From assembly GCA_020726505.1 (NCBI GenBank), contig JAHLEZ010000008.1:2908845-2972844 (forward strand): DNA of 64,000 nt, read 5' to 3'. This DNA is from Leptodontidium sp. MPI-SDFR-AT-0119 (taxonomy: Eukaryota; Ascomycota; Leotiomycetes; Helotiales; Leptodontidiaceae). A program made the position numbers and the translations under genes. The notes under the pieces were generated by a model that was given only the letters and a program-made list of their open reading frames with translations, did not search any database and was not told where the DNA came from. Below, piece after piece: positions 48,082-59,696 of the stretch. Positions within the stretch are counted from its first letter, which is position 1, and each line of letters starts with the position of its first letter.

Positions 48082-49890
48082 GCGCAGCGGTAAGGATCTA
48101 GGTCTAACGACAGGCAAAGACGGGTTATAAAGTTAGGTTCAATAATGGAATTGATTCGGAACGAATTGATTGAACGATGTCTGTCTTCCTGCTGCAACGC
48201 TAATTTACGGGTGGCTCTCTCCACATATTTAACTTTCTTACTAATTGCCCAACGTACGAAAGTACCAGACTACGGAAAATGTGAAGTAGAGAGTACCTAT
48301 GCACGTTGTAAACGATAAAATAGGACCTGGCGAAGAGCATAATTGTACCAAGAGGTTCAAATCTAGCTCTCACGAGTTCCCAAACTTATAAAGGTTGCGA
48401 TTCAAGTGTGTTTTATCGAACGCGGCTGCAAGTCACGGAAAAAGCCGGGGTACGGTGCCAAGTGAGTATTCATTCAGGCTATCAGATGTCCTAAAACTTC
48501 GGACATCTCAGGAAAGCCAACTATCCAAGGAGAGGGGAAGGGAAATAACGATTATCTTACCTGATTAGGTATATATATTTGGCTTATTCAAGCGGATTTC
48601 AGAGCTATTTAGGTGATTCAATACACCTAGGCGTTGACTCCAATTTCAACTATGTTACCAAATTCTACTTGCATGGTCGGTCCACTTGGTCTTTGTGTCT
48701 TAATGATGGATGTTAAACGATACATATATACAGGAGCTGGAAAATGTACTATATGTAGTTCTTTATGTGTGTGCTAACATTGCTGGTTCCCAAGGGCCCG
48801 TTCTGTAAAGTCTCTGACTCTCTTCGAACTACCTCCTACTCGGAGTTGACTGCGACCAGCTGAGAGCATATCCCGATGGACTTTCGCAGGAAATGGCTTG
48901 TGGAACACATTGCAGCTTGCTTGAATGAAGCTAGTTGCGGCTGGATCTAGTGAGTTGTGGAGTGTGGCGAGGAGACAATTGATGTGGCATAGCTACCGTT
49001 CGACAAGACCAAGTGAGAGTGAAGAAGAAGAGGAGAGTAGAGTCGGGGGATATAGTTCGTGAATCTGAAAACGATTAAGAAAATCGACCAAGTGACTGTT
49101 CGAGGCACTGCCAGATGGTTGCCGGAGCCGGGGGATAGAGAAGGGGTTTTGAGATGGGTGTCAGATGAACCACTCGCTCCCTTTGGGCTGTCTGTTTCTA
49201 TGAGAATGACTTCTGAATGTGGGAGATGGATCATAATGCGGAGCCTTGCAAAGAGGAAAACAGTACATACGTACTAAATTTGATGTTTTGTTAGGAGCTT
49301 GAGCAAGACACAGTCCCAAAAGAAAAGGTTGATATAAAAATGGCTTGAGAGCAGTGAAAGATTCAAATGACTCTGGATGGCGCACTCACGCCATGCCAGA
49401 ACGCCTAGATCGAGGATATATAGACTGAGGCACCAGTGCGTCATCTCTCTCTCTCTCGTCCGATTCAGAAGTGCTTAGTCTCGTTCGGCCAGAACTGCAA
49501 GAGACGAAATATCTCACTCCTTGGTGCTATGCCTTGACCGAACACGATCGGTAGAACAGATCGGGAACCCAAGACTATATCAGCATCATCACACCCCTGT
49601 GAATGCAAAAGTGCAAATCGAAAACTAGACGCGCACAAGTTTCGATCTGCATCATCCGTCGGCCGACAAGAGCCTCACATGGACTCGGCGTCTACGCCTC
49701 GCGAGTGCACACATCCACCGAACCCGAGCAAGGAGGCTTGATCCTCTCTACGACAACACGACGCCTGCATGATTAGAAAGCAACGAATGGTATTAAATTT
49801 TGTCTACCCCATCTGCATCATACAACTCGTCATATCGTCAAATTCGTTTTCCCTATCCAACCATGTCTCTCCAAACAGTTTGCCCAGCAA
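48082..49890. other. 1.8-kb intergenic region, no supported gene
   Basis: Between the regulator-like relic and the acireductone dioxygenase gene. AT-rich from 48240 to 48770. The open frames at 48947-49385 show no motif. Nothing else recognisable. Confidence 0.5.
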
Positions 49891-50614
49891 TCAGGCAGCT
49901 GCAGATCGGCTTAGATATTCCTTGCGGTAGGGATTCACGTCGACTTCTGGACCACGGTTGAGCGGTGTCCACTTGGGCTCCTCCTTGAAGAGACGCATGG
50001 CCATGATGTACTAGTGCCCGTTAGATAATATGCCAGTCATACAATAACCTTCAGCCACCTACGTTGTTGGAGTCCGTTGTGAAGCGGTGATAGATACCAG
50101 CAGGGAGAATCTATCTGCAGTCAGCAATGCCCGTGTCGTATCATGTTCTGCAGCCTCAACGGTGAACCGGTAGACGCACGATCAAGTCATCTTTCTCCAA
50201 CTGTATGCGGACCCAATCATCGCCCTCGCTGCGAACATCGAAGAATCCTGCGCCGTCCCGGATGTATCTGATCTCCTCGTCCTCGTGCAAGTGCTCGTTG
50301 AAGAAGCTTTTGACCTTGTCCTCGTACACATCGCCCATCTTCTCCGGAGACACGGTGATCAGATCCCTATTCTTGTAGCTTCTCTCCGTCGCTAGCTTGT
50401 CAACATCCTGCTCGTCTGGGAAATTGTAGTAGAGGACGCCGAGCTTCGCGAGATATTCCGCGGTGACTGCTTTGCCAGAATCGTGAGCTTCGCGTTGGTC
50501 GCCCTGCAGTTTGTCAGCTTTGGGGGAAATGCCAAACGCCGTGTCACTTCCAGGCTCTTCTGGAAGGGCGTTGCCTTTTCTTGGACGAGGAGTGGCATAC
50601 TGCTGCGTTGTCAT
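49891..50614 (-). CDS. ADI1: Acireductone dioxygenase (methionine salvage)
   Basis: Cupin enzyme that oxidises acireductone to the keto acid precursor of methionine and formate. Exons 50614-50180, 50110-50063 and 50010-49891 give 200 residues in phase. The metal site is visible: [11 protein letters not shown] supplies two His and one Glu, and GIYHRF in exon 2 the third His; GAGFFDVR and DDLI are family text. The final exon has [16 protein letters not shown], the conserved C-terminal segment. An N-terminal extension of about 50 residues ([13 protein letters not shown]) is longer than in the yeast enzyme. The donor of intron 1 (ATC|GTGCGT) was fixed by the [10 protein letters not shown] continuation. 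Confidence 0.94.
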
Positions 50615-52036
50615 ACCAGTATGCTCTCATATTGCTTGGCTGTGGCTGCTGATTGATACCGGTATTCGAATTGAGCTGTAGTATTGGGGATCAGCGAAAG
50701 GCTTGTTGGTTTTGTAGGTGGTCTGTCAGAATGACTGTACCACGGGTATTAAGCACACCGCAGTGCGGGAAAGCGGGATATCTCTCGTGTCCTGTAGTGA
50801 AATGAAGTGGAGTGAAGTGAAGTGAGATACGGCGAGGATGGAGTCAGGAATTCCGTGGTTGCGTGAAGACCGTGAGATCTCAGAGAAGGCTGACAAAAGG
50901 CTGGGTACCGTTTGCTGTGTGTGAATGGTTCGAACAAATTTGGCATGAGTTGAGTAGTTCGTTGCCCCTCAATTTCGTCATTTCAGGTGACTGACTAAGC
51001 TGGAAAACAGTCTCCAGGGCTTAAGCGAATGGATTCAGGGTCCAAAGCAAACCCCGCAGTGTAGGGATCGGGGATTGGCATTCAGAGTAACGCAATCGCC
51101 TGGAGATCATATCCAGGCCAGGTCACGTCCACATCCACATCCCACATCCACAACTGGAAAGCTTCGCTTGACAACTATACCACAACCATTGTGTTGTGAT
51201 GTCTTCCCTCCTGGTTGGCTGAAGCTACGACTTGCTACATGAAGCCAAATAGCCCGCTCGAGATTCATTCAGGCCGTGTGATATGTATGATACCGCAATT
51301 TGTGGATAGGACAGCAGCGGTGAGTGCGAAACCCTCCTCATTGACGGCACGACACAACACGACACGTCTTGACTCGATGTGAAGCATCAACACATGAGCT
51401 TTTCGCAATGAATCCACAAAGCCAGCTCTCCACGACTGGCTGTGGCTTTGACCACGCTCTGGCCCCGACTGGCGATTCAAATCAAGCAAACACAAGCATC
51501 TGCTGTCGGGATCACAAACATCAGTCAGCCACTATTCGGCTCTTCCGTCGATAGCGACCCCATTCGCTGCAACGGCATGCTAGGTCAGCCTCTGTGCCTC
51601 ATGTATGGCTTGATAACACATCAACGCAAGCCTCGATACCACCCTTCGACCCTTTAGGCTTTCCGTGCGCCTCCACCTCCCACCCAGAGATGCGAGCTTC
51701 AGGCAAGCGCCCAAATGCTGGGGGGCTGAGACCATCTGCCGCATAGAGGTGGTGATCTGAGATGCTTCACGCTGCAGACCAGTCGTTACGATCGCTTCTT
51801 ACTTTCATATGCTTTCCAATGCAAGTGCCAGCAAGGACTGGCAACGGATTGCCCCGTGAGATTGTGAGACTTCTCTGCTTGGCACGGCCATGGGGTACGC
51901 TGATGCCGAACCTTTCTCAAATTCATATGCATGTTGAATCGCTATTCTTGTGGCCCAAGCGGATCATTTGGCAATCTCCATCCTGTGCAGATGTACAGCA
52001 GGCACGATGTACCATGTACTTGATGTATCTGCTTAT
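50615..52036. other. Intergenic, no supported gene
   Basis: About 1.4 kb between divergent acireductone dioxygenase and DUF3602 genes. GAAGTGGAGTGAAGT-type repeats lie near 50800-50825. No coding signal. Confidence 0.5.
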
Positions 52037-52042
52037 TATAAA
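52037..52042 (+). promoter_or_regulatory. TATA box candidate for the DUF3602 gene
   Basis: TATAAA in TTATTATAAAGG, about 190 bases upstream of the ATG at 52231. A CAA/TCAAC-rich leader follows it, typical of highly expressed fungal genes. Confidence 0.45.
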
Positions 52043-52230
52043 GGAAGCATGTTCCCCTCTGTCATATCGATCATCATCTCAAGTCAGACATCGACTCCTT
52101 GCCTCAATATCAATATCAGGATCTACTTTCTCATATCAACACTCAACTTCCATCTACAACTTCCACCCAACTACCTCAACCGTCAAACTCAACTTTCAAC
52201 CTCTCTACAAACACTTCAACCACCTTCACA

Positions 52231-52743
52231 ATGTCTCAAACTATCAACGACACTACCACCCTCCTCGCCTCCAGCCGCCGCTACACAAAGTCCGGCATTG
52301 GCGGTGCAGGAAACATCCGCAAAAGCACCTCAACCCTCACTGTCCCCTCCGCACCACGCATGATCCCAACACCTTCAAAAGGCACCTTCCTCACTGGCAT
52401 CGGCGGTGCAGGCAACTCGCGGTCCTATGAGGAGCGAGCCAGCATCTCATTCGACGATGCTCTCGCACGCGACAGCATCCGCAAGCAAGCAGTCGCCGGC
52501 TCCTACCATCACGGTATCGGCGGCATTGGAAACAGATCATCCTTCGCCGACTCCTCGGCCTCGAGTTCAATCGAGTCGAATAGCTTCTTCAGCTCGGCTA
52601 TGGGTATGCAGAGTGGTGCCGATAGAGTCAAGGAACGCGTAGCGAGCTTCTTTGGAAGCACAAGCAGTAAGGGGAATTCTATGGTCGATGAGAAGGACGA
52701 TATGTCTATGGATGGACGTAGCAGCTGGGCTAAGGAGAACTGA
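52231..52743 (+). CDS. Small DUF3602-family protein with three GIGG-GN repeats
   Basis: Intronless 170-residue protein of unknown function, fitting the fungal DUF3602 family, whose hallmark is a repeated Gly-rich GRGGAGN-like motif. Here the motif occurs at residues 22-28 (GIGGAGN), 56-62 (GIGGAGN) and 95-101 (GIGGIGN), spaced 34 and 39 residues apart, with Ser/Thr/Arg-rich linkers. A fourth, weak element may lie in VKERVASFFG. The usual Arg of the motif is Ile in all three. The C-terminus is acidic. No signal peptide or membrane span. The leader is CA-rich with a TATA box, which suggests strong or regulated expression. The ATG at 52231 is in CACAATGTC; no upstream in-frame ATG exists. Confidence 0.85.
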   Translation: MSQTINDTTTLLASSRRYTKSGIGGAGNIRKSTSTLTVPSAPRMIPTPSKGTFLTGIGGAGNSRSYEERASISFDDALARDSIRKQAVAGSYHHGIGGIGNRSSFADSSASSSIESNSFFSSAMGMQSGADRVKERVASFFGSTSSKGNSMVDEKDDMSMDGRSSWAKEN

Positions 52744-55355
52744 GTGTTGAGTCTACCGGGTTTTAGATGGATGGGATGGGATGGGATCTTTCTTTTGGTT
52801 CGGACGGAAAATCAATACCCCTTCACTCGCACTCGCACTGACGGGTGGATCTGGATATGTTTTCAGCGAGCGTTTCTTTCTTTCTCTTTGTCTTCTTGTA
52901 GAGGTCTAGCTCCTCTTGTTGTCTACCAGCGTTTCATTTGCTTTGGTCGCTAGCGGAGTATATGGTACTGTACAGATCTTGATATCTTAATATAACAACT
53001 ATACACACCACACTTGCTTCCATCTCAAGTTACAATTACCTCTCAATATGATTCTCAGCGCGTCGACAGAACATTTAGTTTTCTCAGAGGAAATCCAGTC
53101 CAAGCCTACAGGCCAACAGAGTCAATTACAGCCTCACCGCAACATCTTCGGCCCCCCATCCAAGAACCATCCAAGAACCAACTACCGAAAATCACACCCA
53201 ACGCAACGCAACGCGATGCAAGATCACCGTTACGCCCCGACAGACAAGCAGGCAGCTAAATACCACCTAATCACCACATTCAGCGTAGGATCTCACAAGT
53301 AATATAATGTAGCCCACCATCAACGAAACTAAAACCATAGCAACCCCCATCAAATCAACACACGGATAAAACCCAGCTGCGCAAACACCCAGTAACCATT
53401 CAGAGCCCCACGTCTCTCTACTTTGCCTCATGACAGCCAGCCACATGGCAATGGAGATTTAGGGCGAGTAAATGTCTACCCTGGAAACGAAACATGATAT
53501 GGCAGAGCTGCCAAGTAAAAGTAATATGTAACATCATGTTACTTTAATGTACATCCTTTGCTTATTCGCAGCCCCTCAATCGTCGTCATATTCCCTCTTT
53601 CGCCTGGGGAATTTCATGCCAAGTACCCCGCCCTCCTCAAAGGGTACCATATCTCCCACAGCCCAGCCCAGCGTAACCCATCCAATAAAAACCATACCAC
53701 GCGCAATCCAAACCTCTCCTTTTCACAAGCAAAACGAAAAAAATAATAATTACGCCGACTACACATATACAGGCCGAGCCCGGGCCCGAGGAAGAAATAC
53801 CCCTTCCCGTATGGGTGAAGTGCGTGCTGTGTGTTGCAAAAGAGAAGAGAGAACGGGAAGGACGAAAGGTACATCTAAGACATTCATGCATCCGCATCCA
53901 CCCGAATGCCGCATCAACAACAACAAATAAGTCTCAACATCCCCTTATCCACATTTTCCAGGTAGTAGATATGCATGCCATAGACTAGCGTCGCGCACAC
54001 CGTACTTTACTCGTTAAGCTTTCGGAATTGGACGAGAAGTCAATGGGGGGACGGCTGGTCCGCTTGGCTGATCGATCGATGGATTGGATGGGTGGGTGGG
54101 TTGTGAGACATTTACCACGCTGGACAGGCAGCGGGCTTGAGATCTGGGGGTGTTTTTTGTGGGTACGTGTCAAATTTGGTAAGGAATTCCCATACTAAAC
54201 GAGTTGTGACGACGTGCTTCCAAGTCAAAGAAAGGAGGTTCAAGAACAAGTAGTATTCCGTCTATACGAGGATTCTAAACTAAAGAAGAAAAGAGGAAGA
54301 GAAGGAGAGACGTAGGAATTCCCTGGTAATATAAACTAAGTGGCCCCTGTCACGCTTGGCCTTCTGGAGCCTCAACCTGCTCACGTGACGGCTGCTGGTA
54401 CAGTTCGTTACACGAGTTGTGATACCTTGCTTTGTTGTGATACTTGCTTGGCCCGAGTACGAGCGAAGCGAGCACGAGGATGACCGAGCTTTATATTCTT
54501 TTTGTTAGTTCCGGATCTTCTGGAAATAATAATATAGTATCGCTAACTATAACAAGAGCAAAAGTCTCTTGACTTTTAATGCGTGAGTGGTATACAAACG
54601 ACTCTGCTAAGGTTGTATGAAATAACTACCCATATATTTAGGATTAATTCTTTCTTTCGCTAGTTTCGTTTTAGTTTGCCGGGGTGAGCAACTGCTGCTT
54701 TGGCCTGGGCAGAGGGTGAGTGCTCTAGTATTTACCCCGCCCCCAAGTTTAACGACCGAGTCGCGCTGCTCTTTGACCTTCCGAGCCTTTTTATTCTCGA
54801 ATAAGGCCGGCTGGACTCCGTACTACGATCGACCCAGGAGGCTTAGCTTCGGCTTTGTTGTCAAGGAGGAGTTGCACAATTGCTTGAGGCCCAAATATGC
54901 GGCAGCTTGTTTACCCACCAACTATATCTGCGCCGTCTCCCCAACCGAGAATCTCCGCCGGGCACATGGGCAACGTTCTTGCAATCAGACTTCGGGGCAG
55001 ACACTACGATAGAAAGCAGCCAACGCTCCCCAGCTTTGCCGCTGCCGAAGCTCCTAAAATTGAACTAATCGAACTGCCGAACCGATCAAAGCTCTATCTG
55101 ACCGCACGACTCAGAAGATCGTAACTGAAACCTAGCCCCAACCTTAAGTCGAAGCTTCACCAAACATACGGTTCGTATTTCGTGCTCCCTACCAACTGGA
55201 GGCGGAGACGCCGGAACATATTGCCTTTTGGATTTTCAGAACCAAACTCAAAATGCAGCCCCTAATCTGTGTGTTGAAGTGGGATACATAACGGATCATC
55301 GCCGAAAATATGTAATCACAAGAGGAACATCTCACGACTAACGTATAGATTGAAC
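52744..55355. other. 2.6-kb intergenic region, no supported gene
   Basis: No coding signal. 53020-53330 is CAA/AACC-rich. 54470-54660 is AT-rich and includes TATAGTATCGCTAACTATAAC-like text, which looks like eroded repeat sequence. Composition shifts at about 54.4 kb mark entry into the accessory-looking zone. Confidence 0.5.
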
Positions 55356-56104
55356 ATGAAGCTGTTCATCCCTTTTATGTCTTGGTTTCTCTGCGCTACT
55401 GCAATTAGTGCTCAGTTATCGATTTCTAATCTTTCATCATGTGCAGGTGGGTGTGTCCGCCTTGGTGAGGCTGCGACTGACTTTCTTCAAGCTTGATTGC
55501 ATACTGCAAACAGTCCCCGGAGCAGGATGTTCTCTTACCAATTCGACTTGCCAATGCAGCAGCAGGGCGTTGGCCATCTCAACTTCAGCGTGCATGCTAG
55601 CAAATTGTACCATGCATGATAGTCTGGGTAGGATTCAAGCTTGATTTAAATACATATCTAACGGAGAAAAGTTCTCTCCAAGCTCAACGCCCCAAATGTG
55701 CAAACTCCCATTCGAGGATAAGTCGGGACTTGTCATCACCTTCTTCATCACTATTACGATTATAACTGGAATTGTGGTTATCTTGCGGCTGCTTTCCAAA
55801 GCGTTAGGGACAAATGAATTTGTGCTCGAAGACTACATTATTAGCCTTTCAATGGTCGGCGCAACCCTTTACCTACTTTGGATCTTTGCTGACAGATACA
55901 GCTACTATCGGTCCCTTCCGCCTTATTTGTTATCATCCGTTCGTACATGCTATACCTGGCTTGGCTTTCGAACTAATCATGTCAGTTTCAAAAAAGAGGG
56001 TTCGGAAAAAACACCTCTATAGTCTCCAAGGATGGTGATCTCTTAATGATCTTCAAACACTGTAACCCCTTCCCCACCCCCCCCCCACACCCCCCCCCCC
56101 CCCC

Positions 56105-56136
<32 letters not shown>

Positions 56137-56951
56137 TTTTTTTTTTTGGCTTCTGAAGATAATAATTTCTAGTTTACATCTCCGAGAATATTTATACCAT
56201 CGTCCTCGGCCTCACGAAAACCTCCATCCTCGCTTTTTACCTCCGTATCTTCCAGCACGAGTTCCGGTTTCGCATTTTCGTATTCGCAACTATATTCCTA
56301 ATAACTACAAGCACGATTATTATTTCCGCCCTTACATTCTTTGAATGCCACCCTGTGGCGTATTTCTGGGACAAGGATATCAAGGGTGGCACCTGTAGGG
56401 ACTTGAATGCTATCTCATACGCAAATACCTCTATGAGCATTGTACAAGATCTACTTATTATAACGCTGCCGATCCCAATCGTGGTAAAGATGAACATGGA
56501 CTGGAAGAAGAAAATTGGTGTGGCTTTCATGTTCGCTCTAGGTGGTTTGTATGTTTATTTCTCTAGCCCAACTGGTCAATGCGATTGGCTGACAGATCTG
56601 ATGAGTGGCTGCATCGTATCTATGCTCCGACTGCACTCTATTCTGGTTTTTGGGGACTCCATCGACCCGTCTTGGGACTACGTTACTCTTTCGCTCTGGG
56701 GCGCAGCCGAGCTTGGGGTTGCAATGATCTGCTCTTGTCTACCTGCTCTGAGAATTTCATTGCTACGCCTCTATCCTAGAGTAGTACTCTATTTGCGATC
56801 TTTAAGAATGCGCACATCACGTTCCAAAAGTTCTCCGTGTGATAGAGGATTGAAGGAGGTTGTAAGGCCGCACTTTATAGAGCTAGGAGATATTGAAACA
56901 GCGACGTTGGATATTAAATGGATATGGGAAGAACGTATAGAAGATGTTTGA
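55356..56951 (+). CDS. CFEM-domain Pth11-like seven-transmembrane receptor, frame breaks near the N-terminus
   Basis: Fungal rhodopsin-like membrane protein with an extracellular CFEM domain; the family includes Pth11, a surface-sensing receptor of Magnaporthe. The ATG at 55356 opens a signal peptide (LFIPFMSWFLCATAISAQ). CFEM cysteines: SSCA, then LDCILQTVPGAGC, NSTCQC, ACMLANC. Membrane part: SGLVITFFITITIITGIVVILRLLSK, YISENIYTIVLGLTKTSILAFYLRIF, FRIFVFATIFLITTSTIIISAL, ECHPVAYFWD, LIITLPIPIVVKM, SMLRLHSILVF and CSCLPALRISL. Introns at 56062-56172 and 56545-56595 are in phase. The first two introns (about 55446-55491 and 55631-55677) each miss phase by one base beside a GG or GGG run. Either two base errors or a decayed gene. 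Confidence 0.72.
56062..56172 (+). other. Intron composed largely of a C tract
   Basis: The donor T|GTAACC after ...TTCAAACAC and the acceptor TTTCTAG before TTTACATC join FKH to FYISENIY in the receptor gene. Of 111 nt, about 65 are C with four scattered A, followed by 11 T. Confidence 0.7.
56072..56147. repeat. Near-pure C tract followed by T11
   Basis: About 65 bases of C with isolated A, then T11 (56137-56147). Exact length is unreliable in any assembly. Confidence 0.9.
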
Positions 56952-57119
56952 AAATTGATTTAATAAAAGTTATCTTATTTCAAATGAACTAATTATATCC
57001 GGTTTGAACCCTAATAAAACACCTACTCTCTTTAAAATTAAATGTTAATTAAACTATATAGTCTTTTGCTAAAATAAAATGCTTCTGTGTAGTTAGCTTT
57101 AGCCCTTGTTGCATCTGAA

Positions 57120-58110
57120 GAAATGATATTCCCCCTCGACGTAATTATGTCCCAAAACGACAATCCTGCCCCGGGCGGCTTCACAGTTGGGTCGGGGGTT
57201 GGTAGGTCGGTGACGGCAGCTGTGTCATCGGCCTCATTTAAAAGTATGCTGCTTGCACAGAGATCATCACATCAAAGCCTGAAGGAGCTTGATCCACTAG
57301 GAGCTGGGGACAGCGTCGAGGCTTAGCTCTTAAACTGGGCGGACCAGTCGTCCTCTACAAACCCGAAAGTCGACAGCCGATCCTGCTTGGCCAGTTACAG
57401 TAGCGGAAGGGCTGGCGCGCCACATACTTGTTCCGGCAGTCGTCCGCCATTGTAACGAGGTCGTTGTGTTGAAAGACAAGTTGTGCTATGTGCATCTCTG
57501 CCAGCGCAACGTACCATTCATCAACAGTCCAGTACGTTCTGTCCTCCGGGGGAAGGGTGGCGCGGGGGGAAATTCGAGATCTGGAGTATATTGTTCATGT
57601 TCTAGGTTACCGGCCGTCCTGCCACTGAAAAGACGTTCTCATCAGTCTAGGCTAGAAATCCGATACGAGGGAAACTATGTTCGAAGAGTTGTAGTAAGTA
57701 GACGGCCACTTTGCCATAAAAGCTCTCAAGTACGTCCTCAGTGACGTCGGAATTCAGCATGTGAGCCTCGCTGGGATCTTTCTCCTTGGGCGTCCCCAGC
57801 GCGTGGGACATGGATCCGCAGTTTCCGACATGTTGGATAATAATGAAAGGCCCAACTTCAGACCCGGACTTGACAGTCCGTAGAAGAACACTCGAGGAAC
57901 TGGGACCCGGGTATTTGTGCAATAAAGCTCGCTATTGCGGCCTCTTGAAGGGCCTTTTCACCCAGAAACAAGGCCAGGCTGGGCTGGGGCAGTCGAATTA
58001 TAATATCGTCTTTGGATCCCTCGATTTGCTTCCTGTAGAGGTTGTTGTTGCTACTTGGACCTGCGTACACACGACCACCGTGGAGCCGTTACGATGTTAT
58101 TCGTATGTTG
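57120..58110 (-). pseudogene. Decayed aminoglycoside-phosphotransferase-like (APH) kinase gene
   Basis: Read on the minus strand, fragments of a fungal APH-family phosphotransferase follow in the right order over several frames. They are IIIRLPQPS with EKALQEAAIASFIA (58070-57930), then SEVGPFIIIQHVGNCGSMSHAL (frame change), FPRIGFLA, TAG at 57647-57649, DENVFSVAGRPVT, TAG at 57602-57604, NMNNILQISNFPP. A frame change leads to RTYWTVDEWYVALAEMHIAQ and FQHNDLVTMADDC; another to STFGFVEDDWSAQFKS; then CDDLCASSILLNEADD, matching the catalytic-loop/DFG-side text of the family (usually WCDDLRPSNVL). Both TAG codons sit where CAG (Gln) would fit. There are at least three frame changes and two stops, so it is dead. 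Confidence 0.7.
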
Positions 58111-59176
58111 TAATTATAGTCTCCGATTTCACCGTTTGGGCATTGAAACAGTCCCCATTGGCTTGAGCCTTTTTCAGTTCCAACATTAGGTAGTGGCAGG
58201 TGGCTAAACCCTGCACGGTCATTACAATAAGCAGCCGGAGATTACTCTGTAAGTAACGGCCCTCTAAGTCAACAACTTAGCGCCGTTGTTCAAGGGTGGT
58301 TGGCTTCATTACGCCCGGGTACGGTTGTGATTTGATTGGTCAAGGTCCCGCGCATCGTTTTGTGGTCATCACCGACGTCAACTGACGGCTCTGCCTATAT
58401 GTGGATGATATTGCAATGATGAATTAATTTTTACCGTTGTTTTCCGAAGAGCAAAAGCAGACGTTGAAGGAGGTGGATTTTTTGTTTTGGATAGAGCGAC
58501 GGTGTGTTATCGTATGCAAGTTGCATTAGGTTACTATGCATGCTACCGAATAGGTGGTAGCGTTTGGTGGTAGATGGTTTGGGTGATGAAGACAAATATC
58601 AAGTGGCCGTAAATAAGAGTTTGTTGGAAAGTTTGAAGGCCTATTTGGATATTGTTTATAAAAGGTTTAAGCAAGTAGCGGTATATACTTGTGGACTTTC
58701 TAGCCAACGAGACACGTTGAGCAGACATTGGAAACGGATACGCCTGCTTCTAACCACTGCCATAGGTAGGATGGAAATTTGAATTTGAACAATCTATCTC
58801 AGAATGAAAGATATTTGGAATGTGAGTCTTCCTTTCTACACAGTACATACTGCAGGGGTTGGTTATTCGTTAGCTAACCAGAACTGCAATTTGACCGGGT
58901 GAAGCTGAAGGCTCTGAGATAGCCAAAACCATTGGTTGGAGTTCTTTACTCCTTAGGGGAGATGAGCGTTCGGAAGGAGGGCAAGACTACCTTGTAATTC
59001 TGGCCGAATCCTATTAGTAACATGCGCCCTACTAATGTTACAGAAAACTTCTGTCTGAGCAGTTCAAACGCGATAACGTTCAGTATAATAGCTATTCGGA
59101 GTGCGCAAAATAATAACTTATTGACCTTTAAAATAAGAGCAAAGGACAAAACTAAAGCTTTCTGGAGAGAAACACC
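58111..59176. other. AT-rich intergenic region, no supported gene
   Basis: No gene recognised. 58940-59150 is AT-rich and abuts the abrupt start of the Ala-rich fragment at 59177, which may be an insertion or rearrangement junction. Confidence 0.45.
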
Positions 59177-59659
59177 GGTGGAGTGGGAGTTGCATCGGTC
59201 ATCTGCACTGAAACTCCTGTCAATCCTGAGATTAGTTTCCATCAACATCAGGATCCTGCTTCTCCTGGAGCCGCCGCCCACAACAAAGCCGTTGTCCTTG
59301 CTCTAGCCAAGTCTCTTGCTTCCATTGGAGCTGATCCTCAGGAGGCTCTCTTGTCAGGAACCTTCGCTCCTGGATCTGTGAGTCTTTCCCGTCCCTGGAT
59401 CTGAGCTTGACTGACATCTTTAGACCTCGGACAACACTGGCAAGGGTAACACCTGTGATACCGCCGATGATACTGTAGGATGTATCTTCACCCAGAATCT
59501 TCTTGTTGAAGACGCCACGGCAGCTGAAATCAGCGCTGCTGTCGCTGGTGTAACGTGAGTAAATACCTAGGCTTCTTAAGACTTTCCTAACATCGATATA
59601 GTGCTTCAACTGTTGCAGCTTCAGCTGGAACGACTACAGCGGTTGCTGAGGCAGCCGCT

Positions 59660-59696
<37 letters not shown>

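Noticed and set aside
57123..57326. Plus-strand 67-codon frame
   Set aside because: Antisense shadow of the phosphotransferase relic.
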